Assembly: GCA_022842065.1 (NCBI GenBank) | Contig: JALHQH010000059.1 | Location: forward strand, 1 to 64,000 | Direction: 5' to 3' | Length of the DNA: 64,000 bases | From: Caldilineaceae bacterium | GTDB lineage: Bacteria > Chloroflexota > Anaerolineae > Caldilineales > Caldilineaceae | Shown: in pieces, positions 52,300-60,373 of the stretch | Layout of the letters: every line of letters begins with the position of its first letter | Numbering within the stretch: position 1 is the stretch's first letter | Program-made: the position numbers and the translations under genes | The notes under the pieces: generated by a model | Seen by the model: the letters and a program-made list of their open reading frames with translations, nothing else | Databases searched by the model: none | Told to the model about the DNA's origin: nothing

Positions 52300-52521
52300 T
52301 CACTCGGGTTGTGGCCAGTTTTTCCGCATAGCTTTAATTTCAGCCGCGATTTCGTCGAGACTAGGATTTCCAAGCCATTGACTACGCTCTTTGGTGTAAT
52401 CACCCCAACCCAAATCACTTTGCTGCAAGAAACGTACCATACCAACTGCACCCAAGTTTTGGGTAAGCAACTGAATACCAATTCTACGAATTTCATCCAT
52501 TGTCATAACTTTTGTATTCAT
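52300..52521 (-). CDS. Small protein paired with PIN toxin (probable antitoxin)
   Basis: 73 residues from the ATG at 52521, which overlaps the PIN gene's stop by 4 nt. MTMDEIRRIGIQLLTQNLGAVGMVRFLQQSDLGWGDYTKER suggests an amphipathic helical protein, and the tail is charged. It resembles small antitoxin-like partners of PIN proteins found in the order toxin-first. Function inferred from context. Confidence 0.65.
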   Translation of the reverse strand: MNTKVMTMDEIRRIGIQLLTQNLGAVGMVRFLQQSDLGWGDYTKERSQWLGNPSLDEIAAEIKAMRKNWPQPE

Positions 52522-52961
52522 CTTATCACCTCTTGTAGCCATGATAGTGGGTTAGCTACGGGAACCTTTACCTCTTCTCGATGCCGCTGGGCACGCTTCA
52601 GCAACTTGTCATCTGTTGTGAGAAATACATCAACAGCTGCTGATGCAGCAAACGTGAGATGCAAAGCATCATAAGTCGTGAAACCTAACTGCTGAAGCTG
52701 TTCTGCCTGTTGCAAGATAGCATCTGTCAATTGCAACCGTTCTGTTGAACGTGATGCCAAGGACCACAGGCGTTCCTGACGTTCTTCATTTGGGGTTTTA
52801 TTGATTTCATAAGCGACAGCATCGCTGCTTATCCATTCCCACTCGTCATCTTCCACAGCTTGAATGATCGCTAAAACAGCTTCGGCTTCAAGATGGACCC
52901 GTGTCTGCGTTTGATCGTCAAAGGGTCGATTTAGGCAGCATACATCAAGATAAATTTTCAT
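52518..52961 (-). CDS. PIN-domain ribonuclease toxin candidate
   Basis: 147 residues from MKIYLDVCCLNRPFDDQ (ATG at 52961). The first Asp, AVLAIIQAVE, YDALHLTFAASAAVDVFLTTDDKLLKRA supply the acidic residues of the PIN active site. The toxin gene precedes the small partner, the reverse of most VapBC operons. Confidence 0.8.
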   Translation of the reverse strand: MKIYLDVCCLNRPFDDQTQTRVHLEAEAVLAIIQAVEDDEWEWISSDAVAYEINKTPNEERQERLWSLASRSTERLQLTDAILQQAEQLQQLGFTTYDALHLTFAASAAVDVFLTTDDKLLKRAQRHREEVKVPVANPLSWLQEVIR

Positions 52962-53015
52962 CGTTTCAATTGTCACTGTTTTCCAGAATTTATTTCAACG
53001 ATAGCATTATAGCAG

Positions 53016-53044
53016 AAATGCCGAGTAGAATCTACTCGGCATTT
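53016..53044. terminator. Perfect 14-bp-stem hairpin
   Basis: AAATGCCGAGTAGA pairs with TCTACTCGGCATTT around a single A. It lies downstream of the minus-strand isomerase gene and upstream of the PIN gene, so is likely the isomerase terminator. Confidence 0.8.
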
Positions 53045-53147
53045 CCCAGATTTACTTCAACTTTTGGCGGCGATATCCCATGTAAACGGACGAACGCCAT
53101 ATTCAATTGCCACATGGCTGCGTGGTCGGCAACATCCCACAATTTGA

Positions 53148-54020
53148 TTAGAAGTGGGGAACCTGCAACGTTTGGGTCAGATAGCGGCAGTTGATCCCGA
53201 TTTTGTCGTCGACTGAACCCTCGCCTTCGTTGGGACGGGGCGGATCGAGATCTAGGGTGATCCAGCCATTGTAGCCACGCTCCTGGAGCATCTGCCAAAT
53301 TGCCTCGTGATCAACGCCACCGGCTCCTAGATCCTTATAGAGAATTTCCGCAGCGTGCATCTCCTTCGTTGGGGTCGGGCCGGTATAGCCGCGATAGGAC
53401 GCCTTCGAATCCTTCCAGTGGATGGCGGCCAGGCGGTCATAATAATCGGCGATCAACTGCACGGGGTCGCCGCCACCGAGGTTGAGCTGCGCCGTATCGG
53501 GAATCCAGGAAACAATCGCCGGATCGGTCTGATCAAGCAGGGCGCGCACTTCCTCCGGCCGCTCGATCGGTCCCCAAATATGGGGATGAGGTGCAATCGT
53601 CACCCCCATATCCAACGTGCGTTTGCCGATTTCGGTCACCGTTTCTGCGATGGCCTTGATCTCCTCCGCGGTGGTTTTGTGCTCTGGGCGACTGCCCATG
53701 TTGATCTTGAAATGGGTGCAGCCAAAAACCTTTAGGAAGTCGCGGCAGAAGGCGACGTGGTCAGCGACGGTTTCTGCCCGCTTGGACCGATCAATGAACT
53801 CGGTCGCCTGGCCAGGCCCGCCGTTGGAGGCCGTAATCAGCCGTATGCCATGCTCGTCGAGCAGATCCTTTAATGCTTGTGGTTTGTCGAGCCAGGCGGT
53901 CAGGTGGCCACGGTACGGTTCAACGCCCGGCAGCCCGTACTTGGCAATCAGTTGGACAGATTCTGTGGTGAAGTCGCCAAAAATGGCACCGCCCATGGCG
54001 AAGTGGATATTTGATGACAC
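53148..54020 (-). CDS. Sugar phosphate isomerase/epimerase (TIM barrel)
   Basis: About 290 residues. A GTG start with GGGAG upstream is preferred over the ATG near 54074, whose upstream codons are not typical. THFKINMG, IAPHPHIWGP, IPDTAQLNLGGGD, AIHWKDSK and ITLDLDPP supply the His, Asp and acidic residues of the xylose-isomerase-like metal site. Likely acts on a sugar or inositol intermediate, as IolE/IolI-type relatives do. It is a single-gene unit with hairpins on both sides. Confidence 0.85.
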   Translation of the reverse strand: MSSNIHFAMGGAIFGDFTTESVQLIAKYGLPGVEPYRGHLTAWLDKPQALKDLLDEHGIRLITASNGGPGQATEFIDRSKRAETVADHVAFCRDFLKVFGCTHFKINMGSRPEHKTTAEEIKAIAETVTEIGKRTLDMGVTIAPHPHIWGPIERPEEVRALLDQTDPAIVSWIPDTAQLNLGGGDPVQLIADYYDRLAAIHWKDSKASYRGYTGPTPTKEMHAAEILYKDLGAGGVDHEAIWQMLQERGYNGWITLDLDPPRPNEGEGSVDDKIGINCRYLTQTLQVPHF

Positions 54021-54085
54021 GATGATCTCCCGTTTGGTGATGGTGTGGATTGGGGGACGCTTGGGTAAGCCCATTATAACAGAAA

Positions 54086-54110
54086 AACCGGGTGCCGTAC
54101 ACCCGGTTTA
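54086..54110 (-). terminator. Hairpin terminator of the DinB-like gene
   Basis: AAACCGGGTG (54086-54095) pairs with CACCCGGTTT (54101-54110). A-rich on the left (T-rich on the minus strand), consistent with termination of minus-strand transcription. Confidence 0.75.
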
Positions 54111-54151
54111 TTGGTTTAGGCATCTGCCGTTGTGGGTAAGCCCCCTGTGCC

Positions 54152-54613
54152 CTAAATTTCAACCCCAGGCAGCCCATCAGCCCCCAACAGCAGGGACAGT
54201 TCCCCAGCGTGGGGCAGGTCGTGGTCGAACAGCCCCCAGATCGTCTGGATGATCAGTGCCTCTTCTTCAGAAAGAACGTCGGTGGGCGATCCGCGCCGCA
54301 GCGAAGCGGTGATGAAGCGCCAGGTCACCTCTAGCCCCTGCACAATCTCGGCGGCGGTGTGGGGTGGGTGGTCGCTTTCCCCCCACTCGATCAATGGTGT
54401 TAGTTCCGCTGCCGCCTCGCCCAGGGTGCGGTACAGATGCAGGGCGCGCCCAAAGACAATATGTTCGGCGATTTCGCCCGGCGTGCGCAGACCAGGGATG
54501 GGCCGTCGCTGCAGTTGCTGAGGGGTGAGCCCCTCAACGGCGCGCTGGAGGGCCGCTTGGTAGTCTTGCCAACTGTCGAAGGCACGCGCCTCTGCGATTG
54601 CTGCTCTGATCAT
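54152..54613 (-). CDS. DinB-family protein
   Basis: 153 residues with the four-helix DinB/YfiT pattern: FDSWQDYQAALQRAVEGLTPQQLQRRP, GEIAEHIVFGRALHLYRTLGE (first metal His) and IWGLFDHDLPHAGELSLLLG (His pair near the C-terminus). Members are metal-binding, often thiol-dependent transferases. Specific role unknown. Confidence 0.8.
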   Translation of the reverse strand: MIRAAIAEARAFDSWQDYQAALQRAVEGLTPQQLQRRPIPGLRTPGEIAEHIVFGRALHLYRTLGEAAAELTPLIEWGESDHPPHTAAEIVQGLEVTWRFITASLRRGSPTDVLSEEEALIIQTIWGLFDHDLPHAGELSLLLGADGLPGVEI

Positions 54614-54696
54614 TTACTCTGCTCCTTTTTATCTGTGCGATCATTACCACTACCACCGGTGCTGCGGGCGCTTGTCTGCTCGGCCAAACTAAGCGA

Positions 54697-55251
54697 TTAC
54701 TTGTTGACAGGCTGGTAGATAAGCGCCAGAGAGCCAAAACCCAGCGTTTGGCTTTCGACCAGCCGTAGCTTTGTCATCGGCGTCCCCTCCGGGAAAAAGC
54801 GTCTGCCTCTGCCCATGATAAAGGGCTCGACTAAGAACCGATACTCATCGATCAGATCTGTGTCCATCAGCGATTGGACCAGGGTCGCGCTGCCATCGAT
54901 GATGATGTCCTTGCCCGGCTGCTCTTTCAGTTTGGCAATTTCTGCCACCACATTTTCTCGGATGATGGTCGATTCTTGCCAGGGAGCTTCCTTGAGCGTG
55001 GTCGAGACCACATATTTGTGCATCCGGTTAAGGAGCGGCCCAGGGCCATCGCCGGTCGTTTGGGTGGACCAGCCCGGCCAGAGCATCTCATAGGTGGTGC
55101 GGCCCATCAGATAAATATCGCCCTGGGCGTATTGCTCTGTGATGTACGCCATTCTTTCCGGGCTATTTGTGTTTTGCCACCAGTAATCCATCGTCTCCGC
55201 GTCAAAGACACCATCCAGGGTGAGCCACGCTTTTACCCAAAGCTTTCTCAT
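54697..55251 (-). CDS. RibD-C/dihydrofolate reductase-like protein
   Basis: 184 residues from the ATG at 55251 (MRKLWVKAWLTLDGVF). DIYLMGRTTYEMLWPGW is the NADPH-binding GRxTYE motif and IIIDGSATLVQSLMDTDLIDEYRFLVEPFIMGRGRRFF the C-terminal half of the RibD-C fold. It probably reduces an unknown small molecule. A second, related gene lies at 58026-58622; they share pattern but are not close copies. Confidence 0.85.
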   Translation of the reverse strand: MRKLWVKAWLTLDGVFDAETMDYWWQNTNSPERMAYITEQYAQGDIYLMGRTTYEMLWPGWSTQTTGDGPGPLLNRMHKYVVSTTLKEAPWQESTIIRENVVAEIAKLKEQPGKDIIIDGSATLVQSLMDTDLIDEYRFLVEPFIMGRGRRFFPEGTPMTKLRLVESQTLGFGSLALIYQPVNK

Positions 55252-55279
55252 GTGCGTTCTCCCTTCCACTGCAATGCGT

Positions 55280-56491
55280 TCAGCGCAGCAAAGCTGCAGC
55301 TTGCGCTTGGAACTGCGCGATTGCCTCATAGACCCCAAGGCCGATGCCCTCATACAATTGCTCTAGCTCAACCATATTGTGTGCCAGGAAGATGAGCACT
55401 GCGTTATTGTTGGGATCAGCGCGCCACCAGCCACCGAAGGCACCCGGCCAGCCCACTGCACCCAAACCGCCACCACACGGCATCGCCCCCGCTTGCGCCG
55501 GATCAAGCACCATCGCCACGCCCAGCCCAAAGCCATGACCAGGGTTGAGCAGCGCGCCGGCCCCTACCCGTTGTTGCTCGCTCAGGCAGTTGGTGACCAT
55601 CAGTGATAAGGTCTGGGGTTGCAAAAGTTGGAAACCATCCACCGCACCGGCATTGACGAACATGCGCGCAAAGGTCAGATAATCATCCAGGGTTGACCAA
55701 AGCCCTTGCCCACCAGAGACATAGGCCATCGCTGCCGGCCGTTCGGCCAGGAACGAATTACCCGGCCCGGCATCACGAACATAGAGGCGGCCCGCCTGGT
55801 CAAAACCGTGCGGCGCGGCCTGTCGGTGTTGCTTCTCAACAGGCACCGTAAAGCCAGTGTCATTCATCCCAAGCGGGTCGAAAATCCGGCGTTTGAGGAC
55901 GTCACCTAATGGTGCATCTTCGATGCGGGCAATGAGGAAACCGAGCAGATCAGTTGAATGGCCATAGTGAAACGCCGCGCCTGGTTGATCGATCAACGGC
56001 AAGGCCGCAAGCCGGGCAATCCACTCATCGGGCGGCACCTTACTGTCGATATCGCCGCCCAGCGCCTCTTTGTAAGCCTTCACAATCGGGCCAGATTGAA
56101 AGTCCGCATAGGTCAGGCCGGCGCGGTGCGTCAACAGGTCGGCAAAGGTAATCGGTCGCGCGGCCGGCTCAGTCTGATCGAGTGCACCGGCCGGCTTGCG
56201 CAGCACACGCATCTGCGCAAATTCAGGTGCCCACCGTGTAATCGGATCGTCCAACGCAAAGTGACCTTCCTCGTACAACATCAGGGCCACCGTGGCGGTA
56301 ATCGGCTTGGTCATGGAGGCGATGCGAAAGAGGGTATCTCGCTCAACGGGCAGCTTGCGGTCGATATCTCGCCAGCCTACGCCCCCCGCCTGGATGACTT
56401 TGCCATCTTGCCAAACCAATGTTGCGGCACCGGCCAGCATGCCTGCCTCGACAAATTCACTGAGCGAAGCCGTGATTAACTCTTCTGCCAT
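55280..56491 (-). CDS. Serine hydrolase, class C beta-lactamase family
   Basis: 403 residues from the ATG at 56491, which follows AGGAAG. FRIASMTKPITA holds the SxxK catalytic Ser/Lys, FHYGHSTDLLG the Tyr motif (YGHS replacing YxN), and a late Gly-rich segment the HxG-like motif. No signal peptide is visible, so it is likely an intracellular esterase/peptidase of the family and not a secreted beta-lactamase. Confidence 0.85.
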   Translation of the reverse strand: MAEELITASLSEFVEAGMLAGAATLVWQDGKVIQAGGVGWRDIDRKLPVERDTLFRIASMTKPITATVALMLYEEGHFALDDPITRWAPEFAQMRVLRKPAGALDQTEPAARPITFADLLTHRAGLTYADFQSGPIVKAYKEALGGDIDSKVPPDEWIARLAALPLIDQPGAAFHYGHSTDLLGFLIARIEDAPLGDVLKRRIFDPLGMNDTGFTVPVEKQHRQAAPHGFDQAGRLYVRDAGPGNSFLAERPAAMAYVSGGQGLWSTLDDYLTFARMFVNAGAVDGFQLLQPQTLSLMVTNCLSEQQRVGAGALLNPGHGFGLGVAMVLDPAQAGAMPCGGGLGAVGWPGAFGGWWRADPNNNAVLIFLAHNMVELEQLYEGIGLGVYEAIAQFQAQAAALLR

Positions 56492-56524
56492 AAAACTTCC
56501 TATGTTCTTTCTTATTCCATGAAT

Positions 56525-56682
56525 CTGTTGCATTTTACAACGGGATTCAAATCCCGCCCTAACACTGAGAAGCCGCCTCAGCGGCTAGGTAATAGCCAGC
56601 TAGCCGCTGCACCCTGGGGGTTCCCGGGCTTCTCAGTGTTAGTAAGGGGTTTTAACCCCATTTCGTCAGATAGTGCAACAGG
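56525..56682. repeat. 158-bp palindromic intergenic repeat
   Basis: Outer CTGTTGCA / TGCAACAG arms and inner CTAACACTGAGAAGCC (56559-56574) with GGCTTCTCAGTGTTAG (56627-56642), all perfect, plus GGGATTCAAATCCCG and GGGGTTTTAACCCC. Non-coding, between two minus-strand genes. Confidence 0.85.
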
Positions 56683-56691
56683 TTCATCCCA

Positions 56692-57354
56692 TTAGGGTGT
56701 CAACTGGTGCCACTGGCCTTCAGAGATAACGGTAACTGTGCCATCAACCACTTGGATGGCGGTCTGTTCGTCGATGGCATAGGCCGGGACGCCGATGTCG
56801 GCGACCCACCTCTGTGCATGAACCAGGGTGTTCGTTGGGAAAAAGTCCAGGTGGGGGAAGATCGAGAAGTCGACGACCCCCAGGGTGCGGTCATCCGGCG
56901 CCGCTTGCCACTCCTGGAAGTAAGCACCGATCCGGGGGGTCATCACCATGCTGCCGGCGCTGACGCCCACCCAAACGGTCTCGGCCAGCGACGGCAGCAG
57001 GTCCGCCAACCCGGATGCCCGCATCCAGTGGCACAGGTAGGTGGCGTCGCCGCCGTCTACGAGCAGGACGTCAGCTTCCTGGACCCAGGGGACCCAGCGC
57101 GCCGCGCCGATGGTGGGCAGGGCGGTGAGCTCAAGCAGGCCCACCGACTTCCAGCCCAGGCCGACCATATGGTTCCACGGCGGCCCGCCGACGACGAAGC
57201 CCCGCGCCGAGGCCGGCCCGCACATCGGGTGGCCCCATTGCGCGGTCGGGATACAGAGTGCGTTGGACTCGGCGATCGGCTTGCCCAGCAGGTCGACCAG
57301 TGCGTTGCGGATGCTGGGGTTCGTGACGCCCCCAGAGGTGAGTAGAAGTTTCAT
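56692..57354 (-). CDS. Peptidase S51 (dipeptidase E-like) protein
   Basis: 220 residues from the ATG at 57354 (MKLLLTSGGVTNPSI). ADVLLVDGGDATYLCHWM and VWVGVSAGSMVM (GxSAGS nucleophile elbow) are the S51 hallmarks, followed by LDFFPTNTLVHAQRW. These serine peptidases cleave Asp-X dipeptides or act on cyanophycin fragments; substrate not visible. Confidence 0.85.
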   Translation of the reverse strand: MKLLLTSGGVTNPSIRNALVDLLGKPIAESNALCIPTAQWGHPMCGPASARGFVVGGPPWNHMVGLGWKSVGLLELTALPTIGAARWVPWVQEADVLLVDGGDATYLCHWMRASGLADLLPSLAETVWVGVSAGSMVMTPRIGAYFQEWQAAPDDRTLGVVDFSIFPHLDFFPTNTLVHAQRWVADIGVPAYAIDEQTAIQVVDGTVTVISEGQWHQLTP

Positions 57355-57411
57355 GCTGCCTCTCTTTGCTGATTTTATGGCGTCGAACACAGGGCACGTG
57401 GGCGCGTTTCA

Positions 57412-57591
57412 GGCTCAACCGGAATGCAAGGGGTTGACAAGATCGCCCTGGGCTAAAGCCGCAGGGCTACCGAACAACGCCGGGTAAACCCGGCTAAGGG
57501 AGGGGGGGGCCGGCGTTGTTCGGTAGCCCGGGTGCCCACTGGGCGCGTTTACGGCGGGGCGGATGTCAGCCCCCTAAGATTTCATTGAACC
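57412..57591. repeat. 180-bp dispersed repeat, copy 2
   Basis: Second copy of 7069-7250, same orientation, with scattered substitutions and small indels. Substitutions at 57473-57476 are matched on the other arm near 57519-57523 (CCGAACAACGCC with GGCGTTGTTCGG, against CCCAACAACGCC and GCGTTGTTGGGG in copy 1), which is consistent with a conserved fold. Confidence 0.85.
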
Positions 57592-57596
57592 GTGTT

Positions 57597-57983
57597 TCAT
57601 TGACCCGCAGGTGGTTGCCACAATTCGACCTTGTTGCCCTCCGGATCGATGACCCAGGCAAACTTGCCGTATTCACTGTCATCGCTCTGGTCAAGGACAT
57701 GGCAACCTTCCGCTTTGAGCGCCGCGACTAGCGCTTGAAGGTCTTCAACACGGTAGTTGATCATAAACGCGGCTTTGCTGGGGGCAAACTGGTCACCTTC
57801 CTCCGGACCAACGGACCAGATGGTCGTGCCACCTGTGGGTTTGCCGTCCGTGTCTGTCCAGGTAAACGCGGTCCCGCCCCACTCCTGAACATCGATGCCG
57901 AGATGGCGCTTGTACCAAGCGTGCAGTGCCGGGGCATCCTTTGCCTTAAAAAAGATGCCGCCAATGCCAGTGACTCGTTTCAT
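57597..57983 (-). CDS. Glyoxalase/VOC-family protein
   Basis: 128 residues of paired beta-alpha-beta-beta-beta modules: TGIGGIFFKAKDAPALHAWYKRHLGI, FMINYRVEDLQALVAALKAEG and EYGKFAWVIDPEGNKVELWQP, where the last Glu is a metal ligand. Likely a small metal enzyme or resistance-type protein of unknown substrate. Confidence 0.85.
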   Translation of the reverse strand: MKRVTGIGGIFFKAKDAPALHAWYKRHLGIDVQEWGGTAFTWTDTDGKPTGGTTIWSVGPEEGDQFAPSKAAFMINYRVEDLQALVAALKAEGCHVLDQSDDSEYGKFAWVIDPEGNKVELWQPPAGQ

Positions 57984-58025
57984 GTGAACCTCCTATGTGT
58001 GGTTTGGGTGAGTAATCGCACAGCT

Positions 58026-58622
58026 TCAAAAACTGCCGGTTGTCAGCGCGCCGGCCCGCTCGTAATTCATGACAATGACGCCACTCGGGGTGACAGTGCC
58101 TTCCGTCACCTTGAACGCCGCGGGGATTGTGCCAGCGGCAAACAACCGCTTGCCACTGCCCAAGGTGACTGGATAGATCATCAGCCAGAAGGTATCGACC
58201 AAATCATGTGCCATCAGCGTCTGCAAGAGGTTACCACTGCCCCAAACGTGCAAATCCGGCCCTGGCTCTTGCTTGATGGCGGCGATTTTTTGGGCAATAT
58301 CGCCGTTTAAAAAGACGGATGTCTGCCATTCGCTAGAAGTTCTGGTGTTCGAGGCGACATACTTGGTTGCCGTGTTGGCACCCGGCCAGATGTCACCATG
58401 GTGCGGCCAGTACGGCTCCCAAATTTCAAAAGTAGTGCGCCCTAATAACAGGTCGAACGGCAGGTTCATCTGTTTGCGCAGGGCGGTGCCCAGCACCGCG
58501 TCGGAATAAGATGCGACCCACCCGCCATGCGCAAAGCCGCCGCTGGTATCTTCCTGTGGCCCGCTTGCGGCTTGGATGACCCCATCCAGGGAGAGATGTT
58601 CAAGCACAATCACTTTTCGCAT
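58026..58622 (-). CDS. RibD-C/dihydrofolate reductase-like protein
   Basis: 198 residues from the ATG at 58622 ([17 protein letters not shown]). [19 protein letters not shown] is the cofactor loop and [38 protein letters not shown] the conserved C-terminal half. Same family as 54697-55251. Confidence 0.85.
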   Translation of the reverse strand: MRKVIVLEHLSLDGVIQAASGPQEDTSGGFAHGGWVASYSDAVLGTALRKQMNLPFDLLLGRTTFEIWEPYWPHHGDIWPGANTATKYVASNTRTSSEWQTSVFLNGDIAQKIAAIKQEPGPDLHVWGSGNLLQTLMAHDLVDTFWLMIYPVTLGSGKRLFAAGTIPAAFKVTEGTVTPSGVIVMNYERAGALTTGSF

Positions 58623-59224
58623 GGTTGCGTTGCCTTTCTTCTGACCAGTGTAAAATTGTGTTGCGCCTATGGTACGCTGCCAGCATAAAACCGGCAAGAG
58701 GATGTGCTGCCTTACGCTTGGTCAAGCAGTAGTGTCCATGATAGAATATGTGTTCTGTTTTGTCAAGAAAATATGACAAGTTCTGCTCTTTTGCGGTCGC
58801 GTGTTCGCCAGCAAGATGCGACTGTAAATCGAACAGGATCGATTTTTGGAAGAAAATCTATGGCGCGTTCTTCGCGGCGGATGAAGGCATGGCGACCAAC
58901 ATCCTCGCCAGCCGGCTTTGCACAACCGGTGCAGACGGGAATGCTGGCGAAAAAGCCCTATGCGACCCATAAGCGCAAGAAGGATCAACTCCAGTAGAGG
59001 GCGATCAAGTGGAGAACATTACGAAGAGGCAGTGCCAAGCCAGCTTATGCTTGTGTTAGGCGAAAATCAAGCGCCCTTTGGGTGCTGGGCTGCGCCGTCC
59101 CAAGGCTTTGGCAGTTGCAATCCATCGTACTCATCGCCCTGGTTTAGGCTGAAACGGGTAAGAACATACATCGCCATGTGGACAAAGTGACATCGCGAAT
59201 AGCACAACCAACACCCTGTGCCGC
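58623..59224. other. Intergenic stretch without a recognisable gene
   Basis: No supported gene over about 600 bp on either strand. Short open frames here show no domain. An AT-rich stretch near 58735-58790 could hold a promoter. Confidence 0.5.
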
Positions 59225-59317
59225 GCCGAACGACCCAGCTCATCAGCGGCGGCTGCTGGATCTGTGAGCCTGGAAAAGCCTATCTGCCCCGCCGTCTGCT
59301 GCCACGCTTGGTTCGGC
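59225..59317. repeat. attC-like imperfect palindrome
   Basis: GCCGAAC (59225-59231) and GTTCGGC (59311-59317) are complementary outer boxes with the AAC/GTT triplet of integron attC sites. Inner boxes CATCAGCGGCGG and CCGCCGTCTGCTG pair imperfectly, with an unpaired centre. The outer 7-mer departs from RYYYAAC at one position. No integrase gene is in the window. Confidence 0.4.
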
Positions 59318-59321
59318 CTCA

Positions 59322-59346
59322 CGTGCAACAACGCAGTTGTTGCACG
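59322..59346. terminator. Hairpin after the SUKH-like gene
   Basis: CGTGCAACAAC (59322-59332) pairs perfectly with GTTGTTGCACG (59336-59346). It lies just downstream of the minus-strand gene ending at 59360. Confidence 0.7.
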
Positions 59347-59359
59347 CAATCGCCAGCGT

Positions 59360-60373
59360 TCATGCCTTTCGACTTAGTTCGCGAATCCGCTCAGTCAACC
59401 GATCCTGCAACTGTGGTAGTTGCGCGGCCCACACCTTTCCCGCCGCCGTCAGTGCACCGGTGAAAATGGGCATAACGCCCGCCTCTTGCTGTAATTCCTT
59501 CTGAACTCGGCGGAGTGTCCCGAGCCGGGTAACATAAGGAATCACGGCGGCGATCCGCAGCCAGTTCTTGCCGGCCCACTCTAATCCGACCTCGGGAGCA
59601 GAACTTCGACTGGCGAGCAAAACCGCCATTTCTGTACAAGCGGTTTCGACAGTGTCGCTGCGTGGCGTGAAAATGTTGCCCATACAGGCGAACTCGAGCG
59701 CGTTCAGCCGTAGCGCCGGGCATTGACGATCCACGTCCTCGCCGGCGTTAATCCAAGCCTCCAGCGCACGCACGTCCCCATACTCCACCGCCTTCGCCCA
59801 CGGCTCACTTTCGACCGGCCAGTGCAGTTTCGCGAGAAAATCGTCGAAATCTTCGGCGACAAGCCACAGGTCTTTCGGCAAAAATACGCGATCGAACGGA
59901 TTATTCCAGGACAAGCTACCGCGCTTGTTTTTGGCTTCCTGCCAGAGATAGACCCGACCGTAATCCTCGGGGCGGATCGAGATTAGGATGTACCCCATCT
60001 TGAGTTTTCGGCGCCACTTGGTGCAAATCCCGACCGCGATGAGACCGCGCGGGAAGTGTTCGACGTAGGTGAAGTACTCTTGGATCCCATAACCATGCAA
60101 ACTACTCAACTTGAGCAGCGCGTTCACACCGATGCCGCGATCCACGTTCGTCTTGGCGGTAAACTGGAACAACAGCTCGACGACATCAACGCCAAGCGGT
60201 TCGTCAGGATTATCCTGGGCATAATACTTGAATGCCGGCGGAACGACACAGCCGCCGTTGGTCTCAAGGATAAACCGGCGATACGGCGCAGGGAGCGGCC
60301 CGAGGGTTGATTCGAAGGTATCGATCAGCCGCTGACTCACTTTTGGACCGGTATTATAGATTTCAATTTTCAT
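59360..60373 (-). CDS. SMI1/KNR4 (SUKH)-like protein with C-terminal extension
   Basis: 337 residues from the ATG at 60373. VSQRLIDTFESTLGPLPAPYRRFILETNGG is the SUKH start (helix, LP.dYr.FL...NGG), and the domain continues to about 185 (EPLGVDVVELLFQ, GLIAVGI, LVAEDFDDFLAKL). The last 150 residues contain an ankyrin-like stretch (AVEYGDVRALEAWINAGEDVD...LNALEFACM). SUKH proteins are frequent immunity proteins against nuclease toxins. The TGATG junction with the upstream EEP nuclease gene points to a functional pair. Confidence 0.75.
   Translation of the reverse strand: MKIEIYNTGPKVSQRLIDTFESTLGPLPAPYRRFILETNGGCVVPPAFKYYAQDNPDEPLGVDVVELLFQFTAKTNVDRGIGVNALLKLSSLHGYGIQEYFTYVEHFPRGLIAVGICTKWRRKLKMGYILISIRPEDYGRVYLWQEAKNKRGSLSWNNPFDRVFLPKDLWLVAEDFDDFLAKLHWPVESEPWAKAVEYGDVRALEAWINAGEDVDRQCPALRLNALEFACMGNIFTPRSDTVETACTEMAVLLASRSSAPEVGLEWAGKNWLRIAAVIPYVTRLGTLRRVQKELQQEAGVMPIFTGALTAAGKVWAAQLPQLQDRLTERIRELSRKA

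Noticed and set aside
58704..58997. 97-codon plus-strand frame in the 58.6-59.2 kb gap
   Set aside because: Basic, low-information translation without a recognisable domain or clear RBS.
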